Of a DNA stretch of 64,000 nt, positions 8,657 through 19,500 are shown piece after piece. Where the stretch lies: assembly GCF_002159845.1 (NCBI RefSeq), contig NZ_NFJK01000004.1:1-64000 (forward strand), given 5' to 3'. The notes under the pieces were generated by a model. It worked only from the letters and a program-made list of their open reading frames with translations. It was not told the DNA's origin and did not search any database. The stretch is from Anaeromassilibacillus sp. An250 (GTDB lineage Bacteria > Bacillota > Clostridia > Oscillospirales > Acutalibacteraceae). The first letter of the stretch is position 1. Each line of letters opens with the position of its first letter. Both the position numbers and the translations under genes were made by a program.

Positions 8657-10346
8657 CGTTTCCACCCTCTTCTGGAATAAATAGTTCAATCCGGGACCCT
8701 TTTTTCAGGTTGCTAAAGGAGAAGATGCTCTTTCCCTGGTAAAGCAGCGCAAAGCGGTGCTTTACATTGAGAATCCCCACGTGTTGCCCGGTGTACTCGA
8801 TTTTTTCCGCACGGTTGAGTTTTTCCAGGGTTTCCGGGGGGAAGCCGCTGCCGTTGTCGGAGATCGAGATATTGATGTATTGGGCATCTTCGGTTTTTAG
8901 CTCCATGACCTTGATATAGATGGAAAGGGCTTCCCCGGGAAGGGAGGCATGTTTCACCGAGTTTTCGACAAAGGTCAGGATCGACATGGGAGGGATCTGG
9001 AAGTCTAAAAGACGTTCGTCCGCGTCGATTTCACAGACAGGCGGGCAGGAAGCGCTCATCTGCTCAAGCAGCAGGTAGCGCTTGACGCTGCGCAATTCAT
9101 CCTGTAGGGGGACAAACGTCATATTGTTGGAAAACAGATAGCGCAGGTAGTCGGACAGGGCCAGGATCATCCGTTGAATCCGGTCATATTGCTGCTCCTG
9201 TGCCAATGCGTAGAGATTTTTCAAGCAGTTCAGGAAAAAGTGGGGGCGGATCTGAATCTGCAAATATTGCAGCTGCGCCTGCTGCAATTCCAGTTCTTTT
9301 TCATAAGCGGAGATTTTCAGCGATTTGATTTCCTCCATCATCCCGTTGAAGGTATCGCTCATCTGCTGGAATTCCATTACACGGTAGTTGGTCTCCATCT
9401 TTGCATCTAGGTCGCCGCTTTTGATGGCGTTCATGGTCTGGACCAGATGGTCCATCGGTTTTAGGAACAGGCCCTTTAAGATATAGCAGCAGACCAGGAG
9501 CAAAATCAGGAGGACGGCGGACATCAGGAACAAAAGGAGGAAGTCCATCTGGTGGAACAAATTCTGGTAGGGCGTTAGATAGACAAACCAGACCCCCGCC
9601 ACATCGGAATAGTCCTGTACAGCGAGATACTTGCCTGCGCCCGTCAGGTAAAAGGCGTCGTCGGTGTACTGTATTTGGATGTTTGCCCCCTGCGCCCATT
9701 CCACTGAGGTCAGCAGCGTTCCATCCGGCCCTGTGTAGAGAAGCACGCCGCTGGATGGGTCGGTAGAGTCCTGCGGGGCCAACAGCATGTCGAGATCCAC
9801 GGCGCAGATCGAATAGACGCCGTTGGTGCCCAGTACGCGGTACAAAAATGCCTGCCCATCCAAGGACAGGACCTGCCAACGGCTGCGGTCGATCGAACCG
9901 GATTGGGTGAGCTGTTCAAAATACGTGAGCATCTGTTCCTTAAGCGAATACGAATATGCCCCGCCGTATATCTCCCGGTAAAGGCCGTTTGGCTCGGTAA
10001 ATAGGAACATCCCCCCGATGATCTGTTTTGTGGAGATCAGCTCCTGATAGCGGTCCACGATTTGTTTGGCGCAAAGGTGCGCTTCCACGGGCTCCATTTC
10101 ACTGTGCAGCCTTTGAAAATTGGTGTCGCCCACCACGAGGTTGGCGAGGAATAGGTCGATATCCTGGAGGTCCTTCTCCAGGGAGCTTTCATATAGGTAA
10201 ACAGCGCTGCGGTTGCTTTCCGCAACGCGTTCGTTCATCGCGCGCATGGTATAAAAATTGTAGCCGGTCAGGAAGAGGACCAACGGCACGACGAAGAGCA
10301 TCAATACCTGGAGGATTTGCTTTTTGGAAGAAATGTGAGTGTTCAT
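8634..10346 (-). CDS. YesM-type sensor histidine kinase
   Basis: A 570-residue membrane kinase. TM1 is about residues 10-30, followed by an extracellular sensor of about 250 residues. A second long hydrophobic helix ('LLLFLMSAVLLILLLVCCYI') comes next, then a HAMP-like linker. H369 in 'QIRPHFFLNCLKNLYAL' is the phosphorylation site, and the ATPase domain has 'SISDNGSGFP' and 'GQHVGILNVKHRF'. ATG 10346 is chosen because the protein-like N-terminus begins there; the ribosome site is weak. The end overlaps the start of the regulator gene, which couples their translation. Its promoter faces away from galK. The ligand is unknown; neighbouring gal genes suggest a carbohydrate. Confidence 0.9.
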   Translation of the reverse strand: MNTHISSKKQILQVLMLFVVPLVLFLTGYNFYTMRAMNERVAESNRSAVYLYESSLEKDLQDIDLFLANLVVGDTNFQRLHSEMEPVEAHLCAKQIVDRYQELISTKQIIGGMFLFTEPNGLYREIYGGAYSYSLKEQMLTYFEQLTQSGSIDRSRWQVLSLDGQAFLYRVLGTNGVYSICAVDLDMLLAPQDSTDPSSGVLLYTGPDGTLLTSVEWAQGANIQIQYTDDAFYLTGAGKYLAVQDYSDVAGVWFVYLTPYQNLFHQMDFLLLFLMSAVLLILLLVCCYILKGLFLKPMDHLVQTMNAIKSGDLDAKMETNYRVMEFQQMSDTFNGMMEEIKSLKISAYEKELELQQAQLQYLQIQIRPHFFLNCLKNLYALAQEQQYDRIQRMILALSDYLRYLFSNNMTFVPLQDELRSVKRYLLLEQMSASCPPVCEIDADERLLDFQIPPMSILTFVENSVKHASLPGEALSIYIKVMELKTEDAQYINISISDNGSGFPPETLEKLNRAEKIEYTGQHVGILNVKHRFALLYQGKSIFSFSNLKKGSRIELFIPEEGGNDDRSCSR

Positions 10347-10392
10347 AGCGCACACGCCGTTTCTGTATAGTTTGGGAACGGTTCTAAGTACT

Positions 10393-10421
10393 ATTTTATA
10401 ATGAAATCGATAGTGAAGCAA
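10393..10421 (-). promoter_or_regulatory. Promoter for the kinase/regulator operon
   Basis: On the minus strand, TTGCTT (10421-10416), a 17-base spacer and TAAAAT (10398-10393), about 50 bases before the kinase start. Confidence 0.55.
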
Positions 10422-10702
10422 GTTCTTGACGGATTTATCGCATTATACACAAAAAAATGTGGGGAAAAAGTACAGATAAAAATACGGATAGATTCATGGG
10501 GCGTTCTTGGCGGAATGGATGGGATGCAAACCTGCGCCGGATGTTTTCTAAAAAGCAGTGGTAATCTTTATAAAATATGGTATAATTTAATAAATGCGAT
10601 TTTTTGGAGGGAAAGCGCCTATTTTAGCACGCGCTTTGGGCGCAGGGCAGGAAAATTTTAGATCCCTGCATCAAATATCCATAAAATTGATACGGATTGC
10701 CC

Positions 10703-10731
10703 TTGTCTGTGTGCCCCAATGGGGATACAAT
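10703..10731 (+). promoter_or_regulatory. Promoter for galKTE
   Basis: TTGTCT (10703-10708), a 17-base spacer and TACAAT (10726-10731). The spacer contains the palindrome CCCCAATGGGG, a possible operator. It lies about 85 bases upstream of galK. Confidence 0.55.
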
Positions 10732-10816
10732 GAAAACAAGACAAAGGAACAAAACCGGACGGCGGAAAGGATGTTCCGCTCTGGAAAAAACATAGGAAAA
10801 ACGGGAGGTACCAATC

Positions 10817-12103
10817 ATGCTTTCAGCAGAAGTCAAAACCCTGATCTCCAGCGGCGGCCTGGATGAGAAGCTGGCCTACATCTATGCGTGCAGCACGGCG
10901 GACGTCGCCGGCTACCGCGAGAGATTCATAAAGGCCATCGAGTCGTTCGAAGGGCTCTATGGCGCAGACCGCCATATTTCCATCTTCAGCGCGCCTGGGC
11001 GTACGGAAATCGGCGGCAACCATACGGACCATCAGCGCGGCCGCGTGTTGGCGGCCAGCGTCAATTTGGACGTTATCGCCATTGTTTCCCAGAACCCGGA
11101 CACCAAGGTGCGCATCAAGTCCGAAGGCCACCGGGGGGATGAGATCGACGCGAAGAACCAGGACGTCAACCCCTCCGAGGTGAACACGTCCCGCGCCCTG
11201 ATCCGCGGCATCTGCGCGCGTTACCAGCAGCTGGGCTATACGGTCGGCGGCTTTGACGCATACACGACCTCCAATGTGTTGACCGGCTCCGGCCTGTCCT
11301 CTTCCGCCGCCTTCGAGGTGCTGGTGGGGACCATCGTAAACGAGCTGTTCTGCGGAGGCAAAGAGAGCGCGCTCTCCATCGCCCAGATCGGCCAGTATGC
11401 GGAAAACGTGTATTTTGGCAAGCCGTGCGGCCTGATGGACCAGGCAGCCAGCTCCGTGGGCGGATTTGTACAGATCGATTTCCAGGATAAGGATCACCCG
11501 GAGGCCCAGAAGGTCGACTTTGATTTCACGAAGTGCGGCTATGCGCTCTGCATCATCGACACCAAGGGCAGCCACTCCGACCTGACGCCGGATTATGCGG
11601 CGGTCCCGGCGGAGATGAAGGAGGTCGCGGCCTTCTTCGGCAAGGAAGTCCTGCGCGAGGTGGACGAAGAAGAGTTCTATGCCAACATTGCGGCGCTCCG
11701 CCAGAAGATGGGCGACCGCTGCGTGTTGCGCGCCATGCATTTCTTTGCAGAGAACGCCCGCGTGCTCGAAGAGGCGGCGGCGCTCAAGGCAAACGACTTT
11801 GACGCCTTTAAGAAGCTGGTTATTGAATCCGGCTATTCCAGCTATATGTATCTGCAAAACGTGTTCTCGGCCAGCCACCCGCAGCAGCAGGGTGTTTCGA
11901 TCGTCCTGGCGCTGGCACAGCGCCTGCTGGAGAAGCGCGGCGGCGCTTACCGCGTACACGGCGGCGGCTTTGCCGGCACCGTGCAGACCTTTGTCCCGGT
12001 GGACTACCTGCCGGAATTCGTCAAGGCGATGGAAGCGGTCACCGGCGAGGGAAGCTGCCACAACCTGCGCATCCGTCCGGTCGGCGGCACGCGCGTCCTG
12101 TAA
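10817..12103 (+). CDS. galK: Galactokinase
   Basis: A 428-residue GHMP-family kinase that phosphorylates galactose at C1 with ATP, the first step of the Leloir pathway. The galactokinase signature is present in a variant form, 'APGRTEIGGNHTDHQRGRVL'. The GHMP ATP loop follows as 'LTGSGLSSSAAFEVL', and the C-terminal GHMP motif as 'RVHGGGFAGTVQ'. It is somewhat longer than the roughly 390 residues of E. coli GalK, with extra N-terminal residues before the signature. Start ATG 10817 has GGGAGG at 10803-10808. galT follows after 50 bases and galE after that, so all three Leloir enzymes form one operon. Codon use shifts to strongly C/G-ending codons, suggesting good expression. Confidence 0.95.
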   Translation: MLSAEVKTLISSGGLDEKLAYIYACSTADVAGYRERFIKAIESFEGLYGADRHISIFSAPGRTEIGGNHTDHQRGRVLAASVNLDVIAIVSQNPDTKVRIKSEGHRGDEIDAKNQDVNPSEVNTSRALIRGICARYQQLGYTVGGFDAYTTSNVLTGSGLSSSAAFEVLVGTIVNELFCGGKESALSIAQIGQYAENVYFGKPCGLMDQAASSVGGFVQIDFQDKDHPEAQKVDFDFTKCGYALCIIDTKGSHSDLTPDYAAVPAEMKEVAAFFGKEVLREVDEEEFYANIAALRQKMGDRCVLRAMHFFAENARVLEEAAALKANDFDAFKKLVIESGYSSYMYLQNVFSASHPQQQGVSIVLALAQRLLEKRGGAYRVHGGGFAGTVQTFVPVDYLPEFVKAMEAVTGEGSCHNLRIRPVGGTRVL

Positions 12104-12153
12104 TACATCATTTTGTACCAAATTTTACATAGGGATATAGGAGGAAATTTATC

Positions 12154-13134
12154 ATGGCGGAATTGAGATGGCATCCATTGATTCAAGACTGGGTGATGAT
12201 TGCGTCCAACCGGCAGGGACGCCCCCAGATGCCCAAGGACTACTGCCCGTTTTGCCCCAGCTTCGGCAATGTGCCGGACTATGAGGTGCTGGAGTATGAC
12301 AACGACTTCCCGGCGCTTTCCCAGAACCCGCCGGAGCCGGACGAGGGGATTGCAAACGATTTCTTCAAAGTAAAGCCGTCCTATGGCAAATGCGAAGTAA
12401 TTCTGTATTCCCCCGGCCATACGGTGACCATGCCGGAGCTGTCCTACGACCACATGAAGAAGCTGGTGGACCTCTGGTGCGAGCGGTTCAATGTGATGCG
12501 CTCCGACGAGAAGATCAAGTACGTCTTCCCCTTTGAGAACCGCGGCGAAGTGGTGGGCGTGACCATGCCCCATCCGCACGGCCAGATGTACGGCTACTCG
12601 TTCATCCCGAAGAAGCTGCGGCTGGAGACCGCGTCTGCAAAGGAATATTACGAGAAGACCGGAAACTGCCTCTTCTGCGATACGCTGAAGAATGAGCTCG
12701 AGGCCCAAAAGCGCATTATTTTCCAGAACGAGCACTTTACCGTGTACCTTCCGTTCTATTGCGAGTATCCTTACGGTGTTTACATCATGGCAAACCGCCA
12801 TGTGCAGTATATCACCGACCTGACCGAAGAGGAGAAGTACACCCTGGGCGTCACCATCCGCGACACCGTCGGGATGCTTGACAGCCTGTTTGACTATCGC
12901 TTCCCGTACATGATGTGCATGCACAATGCGCCGGTCAACTCGGGCGACTACTCCAAGGACTTCCACTTCCACATTGAGTTCTTCCCGCCGATGCGCAGCG
13001 CAGACAAGCAGAAGTTCAACGCTTCCAGCGAAACCGGCGCATGGGCGCACTGCAACCCGACCTGCCCGGAGGAGACCTCCAAGGAACTGCGCGCCGCTTA
13101 CGCAAAGTTCATGGAGAGCAAGAAGGGCGAATAA
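12154..13134 (+). CDS. galT: Galactose-1-phosphate uridylyltransferase
   Basis: A 326-residue HIT-superfamily enzyme that swaps UMP between UDP-glucose and galactose-1-phosphate. The active-site motif H140-P-H142-G-Q144 lies in 'VTMPHPHGQMYGYSF', with H142 expected to carry the uridylyl group. C31 and C34 in 'CPFCP' match the metal site of class I GalT, and a second pair-like segment 'CLFCDTL' is present. Length fits the class I family (about 330-350). Ribosome site AGGAGG lies eight to ten bases before ATG 12154. It is the second gene of galKTE; the 173-base gap to galE contains no gene or terminator, so the operon probably continues. Confidence 0.95.
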   Translation: MAELRWHPLIQDWVMIASNRQGRPQMPKDYCPFCPSFGNVPDYEVLEYDNDFPALSQNPPEPDEGIANDFFKVKPSYGKCEVILYSPGHTVTMPELSYDHMKKLVDLWCERFNVMRSDEKIKYVFPFENRGEVVGVTMPHPHGQMYGYSFIPKKLRLETASAKEYYEKTGNCLFCDTLKNELEAQKRIIFQNEHFTVYLPFYCEYPYGVYIMANRHVQYITDLTEEEKYTLGVTIRDTVGMLDSLFDYRFPYMMCMHNAPVNSGDYSKDFHFHIEFFPPMRSADKQKFNASSETGAWAHCNPTCPEETSKELRAAYAKFMESKKGE

Positions 13135-13307
13135 GAGGTTCTCGCGCCGGAAAGCCCGGCGGAAATGGACCCCTGCACACACAGGTAAGCGGGCGGTGTT
13201 TTGGGGCCTGCATACCTGGAACGAATAGAAATGACCGGCGGTTGCTGTCCGGCGCGCGGTGCGCTGGGCGTGCGGTGACGGCCGGATACTGGAAAGGATG
13301 ATTGATT

Positions 13308-14309
13308 ATGACCGTACTGGTGACCGGCGGCGCCGGGTTTATCGGTTCCCACACCTGTGTGGAGCTGCTCAACAATGGATTTGATATCATCGTGATGGAT
13401 AACTATGTGAACTCCTCTCCGGACGCCCTGCGCGCCGTGGAGAAGATCACGGGCAAGACCTTCCCGATCTACGAGTGCGACATGCTCGATTACGACAACT
13501 TTGAGAAGATCTTCAAAGAGAACAAGATCGATGCCGTGATCCACTTTGCGGGCCTCAAGGCGGTGGGCGAATCCGTCCAGAAGCCGCTGGAGTATTATCA
13601 CAACAACATCACGGGCACCCTGCACCTGCTCGACCTCATGCGCAAATACAATGTAAAGAAGATCGTCTTCAGCTCCTCCGCAACGGTCTACGGCATGAAC
13701 AATAAGGTGCCGTTTAAGGAGGATATGCCCGCGGGCGGCACCACGAACCCGTACGGCACGACCAAGTATTTCATCGAGCAGATCCTGAAGGACGTCTGTG
13801 TTGCGGATAAGGATCTGAAGGTCGCTTTGCTGCGCTACTTCAACCCGATCGGCGCGCATCCGTCCGGCCTGATCGGTGAAAACCCCAACGGCATCCCGAA
13901 CAACCTGATGCCGTATATCGCCCGCGTGGCTGCCGGCAAGCTGCCGTGCCTCTCCGTCTATGGCGACGACTATCCGACCCCGGATGGGACCGGCGTGCGC
14001 GATTATATCCATGTGTGTGATCTGGCTGTGGGCCACATCAAGGCGTTGCAGAAGCTGGACAGCATCCAGGGCGCTGAGGTTTACAACCTGGGCACCGGCA
14101 AGGGCAGCTCGGTGCTGGATGTTGTGAAAGCATTCGAGAAGGCTTCCGGCGTGAAGATCAACTACAAGATTGCGCCGCGCCGCCCGGGCGACATTGCCGA
14201 GTGCTATGCGGATGCAACAAAGGCCAAGGAAGAGCTCGGCTGGGAGGCCAAGTATACCTTGGACGACATGTGCCGCGATTCCTGGAACTTCACAAAGAAC
14301 CAGAAATAA
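13308..14309 (+). CDS. galE: UDP-glucose 4-epimerase
   Basis: A 333-residue short-chain dehydrogenase-type epimerase that interconverts UDP-galactose and UDP-glucose with bound NAD. The Rossmann loop 'TGGAGFIGSH' covers residues 6-15. The catalytic triad is visible as 'FSSSATVYG' (S123/S124), Y149 and K153 in 'NPYGTTKYF'. The substrate-site stretch 'DYIHVCDLAVGHIKAL' is standard for GalE. I chose ATG 13308 over an in-frame TTG six bases earlier because GGAAAGG at 13291-13297 is well placed for it. It is the last gene of galKTE and is followed closely by a terminator. Confidence 0.96.
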   Translation: MTVLVTGGAGFIGSHTCVELLNNGFDIIVMDNYVNSSPDALRAVEKITGKTFPIYECDMLDYDNFEKIFKENKIDAVIHFAGLKAVGESVQKPLEYYHNNITGTLHLLDLMRKYNVKKIVFSSSATVYGMNNKVPFKEDMPAGGTTNPYGTTKYFIEQILKDVCVADKDLKVALLRYFNPIGAHPSGLIGENPNGIPNNLMPYIARVAAGKLPCLSVYGDDYPTPDGTGVRDYIHVCDLAVGHIKALQKLDSIQGAEVYNLGTGKGSSVLDVVKAFEKASGVKINYKIAPRRPGDIAECYADATKAKEELGWEAKYTLDDMCRDSWNFTKNQK

Positions 14310-14333
14310 CGAAACAATACATTCATCAGTGGG

Positions 14334-14367
14334 GTACGCTGCGGAAGTCCGCGGCGTACTTTTTTTA
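14334..14367 (+). terminator. Terminator of galKTE
   Basis: An 11-bp stem with one G-T pair (14334-14344 and 14349-14359), followed by seven or more T. Confidence 0.92.
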
Positions 14368-14542
14368 TTGCAATGGGCCGTTAAACAATAGCCGCCCCCG
14401 TTTTGTGCCTGCAAGGGCTGGAAAAGGGGATGGGGTGGCCCCTGTTTGGGCAAGGTCCGCGAAAAGGTGGGAAAAGGATGGGGATCAGCCTGTTTTGTAG
14501 TATAATAGAAGGGTGTGAAAGTCAGATTCCTGATAGTGTCAG

Positions 14543-14610
14543 GTCGGATTTTTGATAATCTTTGTTTCATGCATAGAAGAATATAGAAAAGTCGTCGGTT
14601 TTTTGATAAT
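14543..14610 (+). repeat. Direct repeats upstream of the orphan binding-protein gene
   Basis: GTCGGATTTTTGATAAT (14543-14559) and GTCGGTTTTTTGATAAT (14594-14610) differ at one base and are 51 bases apart, about five helical turns. A partial third copy, GTCGGGATTTTGG, follows. A TATAAT box lies upstream at 14501-14506. The spacing suits binding sites of an AraC-type activator or a small leader structure; the binder is not known. Confidence 0.5.
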
Positions 14611-14800
14611 GGAGGTCGGGATTTTGGCAGAAACGAAAAGATCAACGGAGTACAATATACACACAGTGAATCATAAAGGCCAAATGGACAAAGGGGAAGA
14701 TTCCCAAAGCAAACGGCGCCTTAGCCGGACATTCCAAGAGGAAAATCCTTATAGCGTTTTCGTGCGCCGCTCTGCGGCAAAGGAAAGGAAGGGGCGTCAC

Positions 14801-16297
14801 ATGAAACGGGCAAAATGGTTGTCGGTTCTGCTTACGGGCTTTTTTCTTCTCCAGCTGGTTGCCTGTAACGGTGGAACCACCGGGACGGAGCAAGCCGCTC
14901 CAGAGAGTGATCCCAGCGGCCTTTACACAGTGGACGTGTATGCACTGGGACGCGCCTCAGAACCCCTTCGGAAGGAGATCGAGGCCCGCGCGAATGCCAT
15001 TATCCGGGATTCTTGCGGGGCGCAAATTAGCATTCATTACCAGGGGTTGGAAGAGAGCTGCCTCCAGCAAGTGAAATTGGCGGTTTCTACGGGAAAAAAG
15101 GTTGACCTGTTCCCAACGTTTGAAATGGGCGTTTCTGTGATGGTCAATTACGGGTTGGTCACCCCACTGAACGACTATTTGTCCCTGTGCGGCCCGGAGA
15201 TCCAGGAGGAAATCCCTCCGGAGGATTGGCAATGTGTCACCGTGAATGGGATGATCTGTGGCGTACCGATCAACCGGGAAAAGGCTACGGGGCGTGGCTT
15301 TATCTATCGGAAGGATCTCGCAGAGGCGTTGGGCGTCTACGAGGAGGATCTCCAAACGATGCAGGATCTGGAGGACTTGCTGATCAAAGTCCGGGATGCT
15401 TATCCAGGGATGTATCCAGTGGTCACCAGTTCAGGGCTGGCCCGCCTGCCCTTGGCTTACGACCGCCTGGGCGACGACCTGGGTGTATTGGAGGACAGTT
15501 TCTCTGATTCCACCGAGGTGGTCAATCTGTTTGAGACGGATTCTTACCGGGAAATGGTTGAACTGCAGTGGGATTGGGCGAAGAAAGGCTTGATGATGCC
15601 CGACGGCGCTGCCAACACTGTGGACGAGTTTTCTATGATGCGGGCAGGGAAAGGCTTTGGGCATTTCGCCAATGTAAAGCCCGATAAATATGGGGAAGCC
15701 ACCCGGAATGTTGGATATGAGATCGGGATTTTTGAAATTGTCCCGGCATATAGCGAAACCACTTTGGTTTCTTCGATGTGGAGTATCGGCTCTACGAGCG
15801 AACGGCCCGACAAGGCGGTGAAGGTGCTCAATGAGATGTACACCAACCCGGAGCTGGCCAATTTGCTCACCTATGGCATCGAGGGGAAGACCTATCAAGT
15901 GCTTGACCGCGAGCAAAAAATCATAGGGTTTCCCGAAAACAGGGACGATGCAAGCCTCTTTTATAGCTTTATGACGTGGTCTTGGCCAAACGAGCTGATT
16001 GTGAATGTCTGGCAGGAGGACCCGCCGGATGTCTGGCAGCAGGTGGAAGCGTTTAACCGGGAAGCACATCCTTCTCCGGCGCGCGGGTTTGTGTGGGACA
16101 ATAGGGATGTACTGGGGGAAGTAAGCGCTTGCAATGGGGTGCTGGACGCATACCGCAACGCATTGGAATGCGGTTCCCTGGACCCATCTGTCGTATTGCC
16201 GCGTATGAACCAGGAATTGAAAGCGGCCGGGATCGATAAGATCATCCAGGAGAAACAAAGGCAGCTTGACCGATGGTTGGCGGCACAAGGCCGGTAG
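14801..16297 (+). CDS. Extracellular solute-binding lipoprotein (family 1), orphan
   Basis: A 498-residue sugar/oligosaccharide-type binding protein. The N-terminus is a lipoprotein signal, 'LLQLVACNGG', with Cys24 as lipid anchor. The body resembles family 1 binding proteins that end in a DUF3502-like domain, for example 'VDLFPTFEMGVSVMVNYGLV' and 'GRGFIYRKDLAEALG'. ATG 14801 has AAGGAAGGGG upstream; the open frame extends 249 bases further, but that part is not signal-like. No permease genes adjoin it, so its partners must be elsewhere, or it acts as a receptor. Two near-identical direct repeats upstream hint at specific control. Identity of the ligand is unknown. Confidence 0.82.
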   Translation: MKRAKWLSVLLTGFFLLQLVACNGGTTGTEQAAPESDPSGLYTVDVYALGRASEPLRKEIEARANAIIRDSCGAQISIHYQGLEESCLQQVKLAVSTGKKVDLFPTFEMGVSVMVNYGLVTPLNDYLSLCGPEIQEEIPPEDWQCVTVNGMICGVPINREKATGRGFIYRKDLAEALGVYEEDLQTMQDLEDLLIKVRDAYPGMYPVVTSSGLARLPLAYDRLGDDLGVLEDSFSDSTEVVNLFETDSYREMVELQWDWAKKGLMMPDGAANTVDEFSMMRAGKGFGHFANVKPDKYGEATRNVGYEIGIFEIVPAYSETTLVSSMWSIGSTSERPDKAVKVLNEMYTNPELANLLTYGIEGKTYQVLDREQKIIGFPENRDDASLFYSFMTWSWPNELIVNVWQEDPPDVWQQVEAFNREAHPSPARGFVWDNRDVLGEVSACNGVLDAYRNALECGSLDPSVVLPRMNQELKAAGIDKIIQEKQRQLDRWLAAQGR

Positions 16298-16394
16298 GCA
16301 TGTGCGAACCAGATGCCTGGAAACCTTTTTGCATAAACACAGGTGATATTGGGCCATAGGCCCGTTTACGATAGAATTGCATACGCGCACCAAT

Positions 16395-16430
16395 GCTTGT
16401 CAAAAGCAAATCTTTGACAGGCTTTCTTTT
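16395..16430 (+). terminator. Terminator after the orphan binding protein
   Basis: A 10-bp stem (16395-16404 and 16413-16422, one G-T pair), then TTTCTTTT. Confidence 0.85.
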
Positions 16431-16528
16431 CTACACACTTTTTTAGGAAATGGAGGGATGCCCATGCAGAAGAGACGCGCGGCCGTTTATTAGCAGTTCA
16501 CATTTTTGGAAAAGGAGAGAAAAGCAGA

Positions 16529-19500
16529 ATGAAAAAGATCCATCGATCCATTTTGGCGCTGGTTCTCACATTCACGATGCTGCTCGGCACATGCACCAGC
16601 GCGTTTGCAGCCACGTCGAGCAGTGCATCGGAAACCGTAGAACCCGGCATCGTCACGATCAGCAGTGGCGGTAACGTCAACGGCGACATCCAGGGCGTCC
16701 CCTCAGATACCGAGGGCGTCACCGTTTATAAAGGTGTCCCGTTTGCACAGCCCCCGGTAGGGGAATTGCGTTGGAAAGCCCCGCAGGATCTCACGGAGAC
16801 GTGGGACGGCGTGCGCGTTTGCGACAAATGGGGCAACCAGGCAATGCAGCCGGAAGACTTGAACCCCGTTGGCGAGTTCTGGGGGGACGAGTTCTATTTT
16901 GATGAAGCTTATAATCCGGAAATCAGCGAAGATTGCCTGTATTTGAACGTCTATGCACCGGAGCATGCGGAAGACGAGCTGCTCCCGGTTATGGTTTGGA
17001 TCCACGGCGGCGGCTATGACCACGGCCATGCCTCCGAGATGGAGTTCAACGCCTCCAAACTGGCGGCGCAGGGCATCATCGTGGTATGCATCCAGTACCG
17101 CGTCAACCTGTTTGGTTTCCTGGCTCTGCCCGAGCTCAGCGCGGAAAACGAAGAAGGCGTTTCCGGCAACTACGGCACCCTGGACCAGATCAAGGCGCTG
17201 GAGTGGGTCAACGAAAACATCGAAGGCTTTGGCGGCGACCCGGACAACGTGACGATCTGCGGCCAGTCCGCTGGCGCAATGTCCGTGACGGCGCTGCTGT
17301 CCACGGAGATGACGGAAGGCCTCTTCAACCGTGCGATCATCCAGAGCGGCTTCGGCGGCTATGCAGCTCCGGGAAGCTACGTGTCTCTGGAATCCAAGGA
17401 AGAAAGATGCCAGACCGCCATTGAACAAGCCTTTGGCGAAGACATCACCCTGGAAGAGCTCCGCGAAATGGATGCATCTGCGTTCATGGAGAGCAGTATT
17501 TATAACACATTGAAGAGCGCAGCTGGCAGCAATGCGCTGGACAACTATGTCTTTACGGAAGAATCCATCGATCTGACCCGCGAGGGCGCGCTCGACGGCA
17601 TCGACATCATGATCGGCGGCACCGCGGATGAGTACACCTCCCTGTCCGGCACGCCGGACGGTACGATGGACATTGATGCGTTCCATCAGAGAATGGAACG
17701 GCAGTATGGCGAGCTTTATAACCGTGCTGCTTACAACCCGATGAACGAGACGCAGGCCTATCGCATGAACCTGCGCTCCACCAGCGACAGCAGCTTGGCC
17801 AAGTACCGCATCTCTGCGCAGTACGGCAAGACCCACAACGAAGACCACAATGCCTATGTGTATTATTTCGACCATGATTTGGCGCCGCACGATCCGGAGA
17901 CGGTCGGCAACCGCGATGAAGATTTCTACGGTTCCTTCCACTCCAGCGAGCTGTGGTTCATGTTCAACTCCATGCGCGACGACATCGAAGGCCAGCGCAA
18001 CTGGACGGACGCAGACCATGAGCTGGGCGACATCATGTCCACCTATTGGGCAAACTTTGTCAAGACCGGCGACCCGAACGGCGAAGGCCTCCCGAATTGG
18101 GAAGAGTGCACCTCTGACACGGACGGCGCATTCATGCACTTCAAGGACGTCGAGGATGGCGTTGCAGCGGTCTGCACAACAAAGACGGATTACCCGGCGC
18201 GCGACCGCATGATGATGGCGGCAAACCTGGATTCCTTCGGGCTGACCGAGGACGACCTGCAGATGTCCTATAACATCCCTTACGGCGACATCCCGGTGGA
18301 ACTCGTTACGGAAGTCATCCCACAGGGCCAGCGCGTTGTGGAAGCCAACTTGACCTATGGGAGCGCCGTCAATGCAGACAGCGTTTCCAAGGACGACTTC
18401 AAGGTCAAGGCAACCCTCACCTATGGCGACGGTTCCAACGATATGGACGGCTACCGGACCATCACCGATATCGATGTCAACGGCAATGTTGTGACGCTGA
18501 AATTCGATACAGATGATGCAGCCGCGGTCACCAGCTTCTACAGCGGGACCACGAATGTGTACGACGTCTCCTATCTCATCACCCAGAAGGGCGAAATTGA
18601 GACGGCGGACGGCGTTGTAGAGCCGGCAAAATACGAAGACACCGCGATCACCAACCGCATCGTGGACGACTTCCAGGTTGGAAGCGCTACGAACGAGGCT
18701 GGCAAGACCCTTAACTACCGCTATTACGACCCGATCGAGGTCAATGGCGTGAGCGCTGACGGCGAGTATCCGCTGATCCTGTTCCTGCATGGCAGCGGCG
18801 AATCCGGCAGCAACAACCTCTCTCAAATCATTGCAAACAAGGGCGCGGTTGCTTGGGTAGAACCCGACCGCGTAGCGGAAAACCCCGTTTATGTCCTGGC
18901 CCCGCAGTGCCCGTCCGCACGGGAAGGCTGGATCAGCGAGGACAACGAGGCGTTGGTCCTGCAGATGCTCGATGAATTCATCGCAGCGCATCCGAAGGTG
19001 GACGAGAGCCGCATCTATATCCAGGGCCTGTCCATGGGCGGCATCGGCACTTGGAATATGATCCTCAGCCATCCGGATAAATTCGCAGCGGCCATCCCGA
19101 TCTGCGGCCGTGTGCCGACCGAATTCTATGCAAACGACGGCGCAGCATTCGACGCATTGGCGAACCTCCCGATTTGGGTAGCCCATGCAGAGGACGATTC
19201 CTCCGTCAATATCCAGGGCTCTGACGACGCAGTCGCTGCTTTGCAGGCCCACGGCAACAATTCCGTGAAGTATTACAAGTATCTGCCGGGCTCCATCACC
19301 CCGAACCCGCATCACAGCTGGGAAGCCGTGTATGAGGATCAGGAGATCTACAACTGGCTGTTCGAGCAGAATACTTCGAGAAACCACAATGCAGACGCAC
19401 CGTTGAAGACCCTCTACACCGTGAAGGATTACGGCGACGGCGTGCAGGGAATCTGGGACTATGACGTCGACCCGATGTATGTGATGGTCAACGGCGACCG

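Larger units (their letters stand above)
10347..10816. promoter_or_regulatory. Divergent control region between the kinase and galK
   Basis: A 470-base region without a gene. It contains a minus-strand promoter candidate and a plus-strand promoter, described separately, plus an extra TATAAT at 10581-10586 with no good -35 box. The second half could hold activator sites for one of the two AraC-type regulators. Confidence 0.6.

Noticed and set aside
14552-14800. N-terminal extension of the orphan solute-binding protein
   Set aside because: The region carries direct repeats and no ribosome site; the lipoprotein signal starts cleanly at 14801.
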